Assembly: GCA_031284275.1 (NCBI GenBank)
Contig: JAITAD010000077.1
Coordinates: 1 to 18,292 of the forward strand
Source of the DNA: Tannerellaceae bacterium
Lineage (GTDB): Bacteria; Bacteroidota; Bacteroidia; Bacteroidales; Tannerellaceae
DNA length: 18,292 bases
Direction of reading: 5' to 3'
Below are positions 16,601 to 18,292 of this stretch, in pieces. Below the pieces are notes generated by a model. It was not told where the DNA came from. It searched no databases and saw only the letters and a program-made list of their open reading frames with translations. The translations under genes and the position numbers were made by a program. How positions within the stretch are numbered: the first letter of the stretch is position 1; every line of letters starts with the position of its first letter.

Positions 16601-17644
16601 GTGGAAACACCGGTGGAAGGTGTCCAACTCAAGGAGCACAGTCTATCACTTAACAGGGGGGATAGCCGTTTCTTGCTGTATTCCATCGTTCCGACAAATG
16701 CTACGTTCGGCACACCCACATGGCGCAGTACCGTTGAGCATGTCGCCACAGTTAATGCACAAGGGTTGGTGAAAGCCGTCGGCAGCGGGCGTACCACTAT
16801 CATCGCCACGTCACAAGGATACAACGCTTTCACCGACTCCTGTATCATCACAGTAGACAACCCGATAACAAGCCTGTCCCTGCCCATCCGCATCACTTTG
16901 GAGAAAGGAGCGCAATACACCCTTGACCCGACATCATATCCCGCCGACGCTACACCGCAGGTGTTGGATTGGCAAGCAGAAGACCGGCGTATAGCCACCG
17001 TGTCCAACGGATTGGTACAGGCGCTCCGTAGTGGGGTGACCAAAGTCGTAGCCTCTACTGCAGGGAAACAGACGACCGAAACGATCGTCACTGTTCAAGT
17101 TTCTACTGCAAACCTAACACTGACCGGCGTTTCCTCCCTCCGTCCGGGGTTTGACTTCACCATCATTGCCCATCTCTTCCCCACCGATGTAAGCCAACAG
17201 AAAGTGGAATGGGAAATCCTGACGGAAAACGGGAAGTCTTCCTTTACCACCGCCGAAATCGTACGTATCGTACAGTTGAACGACTTATCCTGTACCCTCC
17301 ACAGCCAAGGGCCGGGTAGTGTAATCGTCAAGGCTACTTCCGCCGATGGGAAAGTGTGGCAAGACCGTTTCATAACCGTCCTGCCTCCTCTCTCCAACGA
17401 CAAACCTTTCATCAGCGACAACGGCGGCAAGCAATCGGTTGCTCACACCGGCGACGGGCTGCTGCTCCTCTCCAATCTGAGCGGTTATCAGGCACAGGTG
17501 TTTACGATGTACGGGCAACCGGTAGATGCTTTCACGGTAACAAGCGATGGCGAACATCGGCAACTCTACCTGCCGGCCGGTATTTACATCTTCTCCGCTT
17601 CCAAAGGGAACGAACGATTCGTGCAGAAGTTTCCGGTGCGGTGA
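13622..17644 (+). CDS. Secreted bacterial Ig-like (Big_2) repeat protein with T9SS-like C-terminal domain
   Basis: This 1340-residue predicted exported protein begins with a signal peptide (MKKATLLLIALAGFSL, cleavage near GRA-QQ at about 21). ATG 13622 is chosen; ATG 13616 adds two residues, and the upstream frame back to 13505 overlaps surE and precedes the promoter. The body is a tandem array of Big_2-type modules, with starts at about 328, 417, 495, 579, 663, 747, 829, 914, 999, 1083 and 1163, so the best ones are close to 84 residues. The hallmark is a WSSxDxxVAxVxxxGxVxA stretch followed by a GxxxIxA strand. Residues about 1270-1340 (VFTMYGQPV, LPAGIYIFSASKGNERF, QKFPVR) resemble the sorting domain of the LRR/B-repeat protein. 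Role inferred: elongated surface or secreted adhesin. A strong hairpin follows the stop. Confidence 0.85.
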   Translation: MKKATLLLIALAGFSLTEGRAQQTAPEIDMVKTRLSLALLPQDTIVLPLGSTCRFSATIRPVEYADRLTDENTVITWSSNGSNITLTQDGKTEVVATALAVGEVHVVLSVQIPLTESEQEKNFNNPVLLLETPLVIFVTPQPKLQEYNSVSTTLLFSLGDSTVLSITNDWQNALPESCKHYGEFEWIVPTASSIVSTQSSPDGHTVNIQGIGAGIVTIVGQLRKSPNVKITCSTYVVNPSVTASMSLYLPVNSSKKLSMDLLFGEDVSLSDDMILTWTSQKGHIVSISDGTLTAQQAGIDTLTATLSSLYYQVRKKFIVYVPVLKITPSDIYFMNPNDKQTFIADITPADLPNGLVKWQLSTGTQPFAFYPAGIDTSGSKSVDILTSQATGDVYLYAWLEANPAIRDSCLIVAGDFAVVPEAGPAIVLVGGKLQLETYSRVPFPSQLLWDSSDPSIAQVDATGKVTGVKEGFATITAIPANGASGRASISVQVTDPQIVFVGSRTLRPGDTRFLSLQGVSRYNVIWTSSDPDVALVDANGLLTTFDKTGAVSITATLAITTSVENRDPIARSVVFLVSKVMLDKSKLQTLSPGSTTDFQATVYPDLALSVGLRWSSADTTVAVVDDNGHVTARNTGYTTIIAALVENEAVRGTCPLRVWVPVQTIEINPPHEGDFERGKGYQFSAAVLPENATDPLIQWSSDNPAVVLIDNTGWMTAKENGSTSIRAKETHSGNVHSYDINVVTPTVGLILSAASLSLRAEQDYTLKAYALPTNVELDAVSWSSSDNSVATVTENTGLVYALSSGYAFIKAQANGHSDSCLVTVAAPLDSIYLDHGAIALDRNKTASFRLNLSFVPESSRGFYENDVEWNSEDEEIASVRNGLVTPHKEGQVKIFARIGDFEAVCLVEVFVPADSIYLNYDTVVIQKGETLPLIAFVIPADATASQRQFVWSSSDESVVTVTGAGSVEGIQGGKAVVTATTIDGKRSVSCFVLVETPVEGVQLKEHSLSLNRGDSRFLLYSIVPTNATFGTPTWRSTVEHVATVNAQGLVKAVGSGRTTIIATSQGYNAFTDSCIITVDNPITSLSLPIRITLEKGAQYTLDPTSYPADATPQVLDWQAEDRRIATVSNGLVQALRSGVTKVVASTAGKQTTETIVTVQVSTANLTLTGVSSLRPGFDFTIIAHLFPTDVSQQKVEWEILTENGKSSFTTAEIVRIVQLNDLSCTLHSQGPGSVIVKATSADGKVWQDRFITVLPPLSNDKPFISDNGGKQSVAHTGDGLLLLSNLSGYQAQVFTMYGQPVDAFTVTSDGEHRQLYLPAGIYIFSASKGNERFVQKFPVR
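15357..17110 (+). repeat. Tandem array of about 84-residue Big_2 modules in the coding sequence
   Basis: Successive module starts near 15357, 15608, 15861, 16107, 16362, 16617, 16868 and 17109 are spaced 241-255 bases apart. The DNA copies are strongly diverged and the pattern shows mainly in protein: a hydrophobic strand with (D/E)S(I/V)xL, a PxxAT turn, then WSSxDxxxATV. This indicates old duplication, not recent expansion. Confidence 0.75.
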
Positions 17645-17676
17645 GAACATTCCTCTTTTCAACGATAAGAACGATG

Positions 17677-17712
17677 AACGGAGATTGCGCAGCCTGCTGT
17701 GCAATCTCCGTT
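17677..17712 (+). terminator. Strong hairpin terminator after the Big_2 repeat gene
   Basis: A 12-bp perfect stem (17677-17688 with 17701-17712) continues into a further four pairs, one a G-T, around a CCTG loop. It begins 32 bases after the stop codon and is followed by TTTATTACTT. It fits a rho-independent terminator for the upstream gene. Confidence 0.8.
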
Positions 17713-17760
17713 TATTACTTACTCCGTATGAGCATATTACGAAAGGTATAAAAAGCACGA

Positions 17761-17786
17761 AAGAGGCTTTTTCACAAGAGCCTCTT
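17761..17786 (-). terminator. Hairpin terminator read on the minus strand
   Basis: The stem AAGAGGCT/AGCCTCTT (8 bp, plus a T-G pair) is followed on the minus strand by TTCGTGCTTTTTAT, a fair T-rich tail. The plus-strand side (CCGTTGGTTCTT) is less T-rich. It may act in both directions, but the minus strand fits better. It lies outside the Big_2 gene terminator. Confidence 0.5.
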
Positions 17787-17801
17787 CCGTTGGTTCTTAA
17801 A

Positions 17802-17842
17802 TTAGGTATTAGTCTCTAAGGCAAAAAGATTGTTTAGGTATT
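17802..17842. repeat. Short direct repeat TTAGGTATT, two copies
   Basis: TTAGGTATT occurs at 17802-17810 and 17834-17842, 32 bases apart start to start, inside the candidate small RNA, where it reads AATACCTAA. It could be a protein-binding site or a doubled pairing seed; neither is shown. Confidence 0.5.
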
Positions 17843-17853
17843 CTTATCCACTG

Positions 17854-17885
17854 CAAAGGTGCGGCTTTCCCATACGGCGCACAAA
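17854..17885 (-). promoter_or_regulatory. Leftward promoter-like element for the candidate small RNA
   Basis: On the minus strand TTTG (17885-17882) and CACCTTTG (17861-17854) are spaced by 20 bases. It differs from the TTTG-N19-21-TAnnTTTG consensus at one position (C for T in the first base of the -7 box). It points away from folA, and no protein gene lies downstream on that strand. Confidence 0.5.
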
Positions 17886-17915
17886 TTATTTTATATATTG
17901 TAAAACATAACTTTA

Positions 17916-18292
17916 ATGACACTTTCTCTCATCGCAGCATTGGACGAACAGGGGGCTATCGGATATACGCAAAATCTTCTCTGTCACCTCCCTAACGACC
18001 TTAAACACTTCAAAAAACTGACCCTCGGACATACCGTTATCATGGGTCGGAAGACCTTTGAGTCCCTTCCGGGGGGGGCATTGCCGCAGCGGAAAAACGT
18101 CATCCTTTCGTCAAAAATTAGCGTTTCCTCTCTTGGAGGCCTCGTTTACCCTTCATGGGAAACGGTCATGAAAGCCGTCGAAAGCGACGGTGAGGTGTTC
18201 GTTATCGGCGGCGTCTCGATATACCGGCAGGCATTGCCGCTGGCCGACACGCTTTACCTCACCCGTATCCACCACACCTTTGCGCAGGCCGA
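17916..18292 (+). CDS. folA: Dihydrofolate reductase, 5' part (runs off the window)
   Basis: The first 125 residues of an NADPH-dependent reductase that makes tetrahydrofolate. Visible family parts: LSLIAALDEQGAIG, LPNDLKHFK with the catalytic acid D28 (E. coli D27), VIMGRKTFESLP for NADPH binding, VILSS, and VFVIGGVSIYRQALPLADTLYLT with the GG pair. The frame is open at the right edge and the last third of the protein is not in view. Start ATG 17916 gives the normal N-terminus. In the loop before LP, Cys23 sits where E. coli has Trp22. A 271-base intergenic region separates it from the Big_2 gene; AT-rich sequence just upstream probably holds its promoter, but no clear consensus match was seen. 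Confidence 0.95.
   Translation, partial: MTLSLIAALDEQGAIGYTQNLLCHLPNDLKHFKKLTLGHTVIMGRKTFESLPGGALPQRKNVILSSKISVSSLGGLVYPSWETVMKAVESDGEVFVIGGVSIYRQALPLADTLYLTRIHHTFAQA

Larger units (their letters stand above)
17750..17848 (-). ncRNA. Candidate small RNA, about 100 nt, unrecognised
   Basis: The minus strand has a promoter-like pair (TTTG at 17885-17882, 20 bases, CACCTTTG at 17861-17854). The predicted start is near 17848. The transcript would end at a hairpin (arms AAGAGGCT/AGCCTCTT, 17786-17779 and 17768-17761) followed by a T-rich run with TTTTT at 17754-17750. There is no convincing reading frame in between. The body is AT-rich, looks mostly unstructured and contains AATACCTAA twice. I do not recognise a known RNA family, and expression is inferred from the promoter and terminator only. 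Confidence 0.45.

Noticed and set aside
15357..17110. CRISPR-like or satellite repeat because of the regular about 250-base spacing
   Set aside because: The DNA units are strongly diverged and the periodicity is explained by protein modules in one open frame.
17285..17758. A 157-residue minus-strand frame at the end of the Big_2 gene
   Set aside because: Most of it is antisense to coding sequence and its start lies at the tail of the candidate small RNA; composition is Arg/Ser-rich shadow-like and no domain is visible.

Overview
The window reads as chromosomal DNA from a member of the Bacteroidota, most likely order Bacteroidales (a Tannerella/Porphyromonas/Parabacteroides-like relative; genus not decidable by eye). 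Reasons: a bifunctional HAD-IGPD HisB, a fused HisIE, a two-subunit KorAB with the gamma domain fused to alpha, a DUF3276/PUR-type small protein, Bacteroidota -33/-7 promoters (TTTG ... TAnnTTTG), a tRNA without encoded CCA, and two large secreted proteins whose C-termini look like type IX secretion (T9SS) sorting domains. No IS element, integrase, CRISPR array, rRNA or phage gene was seen.

Layout. 3-380 (+): 3' end of an outer-membrane beta-barrel protein. 394-2146 (+): hisB then hisIE, two histidine biosynthesis enzymes 13 bases apart. 2162-5026 (-): korA-korB, a 2-oxoacid (probably 2-oxoglutarate):ferredoxin oxidoreductase, convergent with hisIE and divergent from mutS. 5097-7691 (+): mutS. 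7704-7734: a strong promoter for tRNA-Arg(ACG) at 7757-7830. 7828-8145 (-): a PUR/DUF3276 gene whose stop codon overlaps the tRNA 3' end. 8184-8208: a hairpin terminator for the next gene. 8215-11355 (-): a 1046-residue secreted protein with BspA-type leucine-rich repeats, InlB-type B-repeats and a sorting domain. 11356-11495: a divergent promoter region. 11496-12746 and 12775-13545 (+): aroA and surE. 13622-17644 (+): a 1340-residue secreted protein made of about 84-residue bacterial Ig-like (Big_2) modules, with a similar sorting domain. 17645-17915: a 271-base intergenic region with the Big_2 gene terminator and, on the minus strand, a promoter and terminator that delimit a possible small RNA of about 100 nt. 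17916 to the end (+): 5' part of folA.

Most genes are housekeeping: histidine, chorismate and folate metabolism, 2-oxoacid oxidation, mismatch repair and translation. The unusual content is the pair of repeat-rich surface proteins flanking aroA-surE, the possible small RNA, and compact gene arrangements such as the tRNA/stop-codon overlap. I found no clear new defence or mobile system. The best undescribed candidates are the small RNA at 17750-17848 and the paired sorting-domain repeat proteins.
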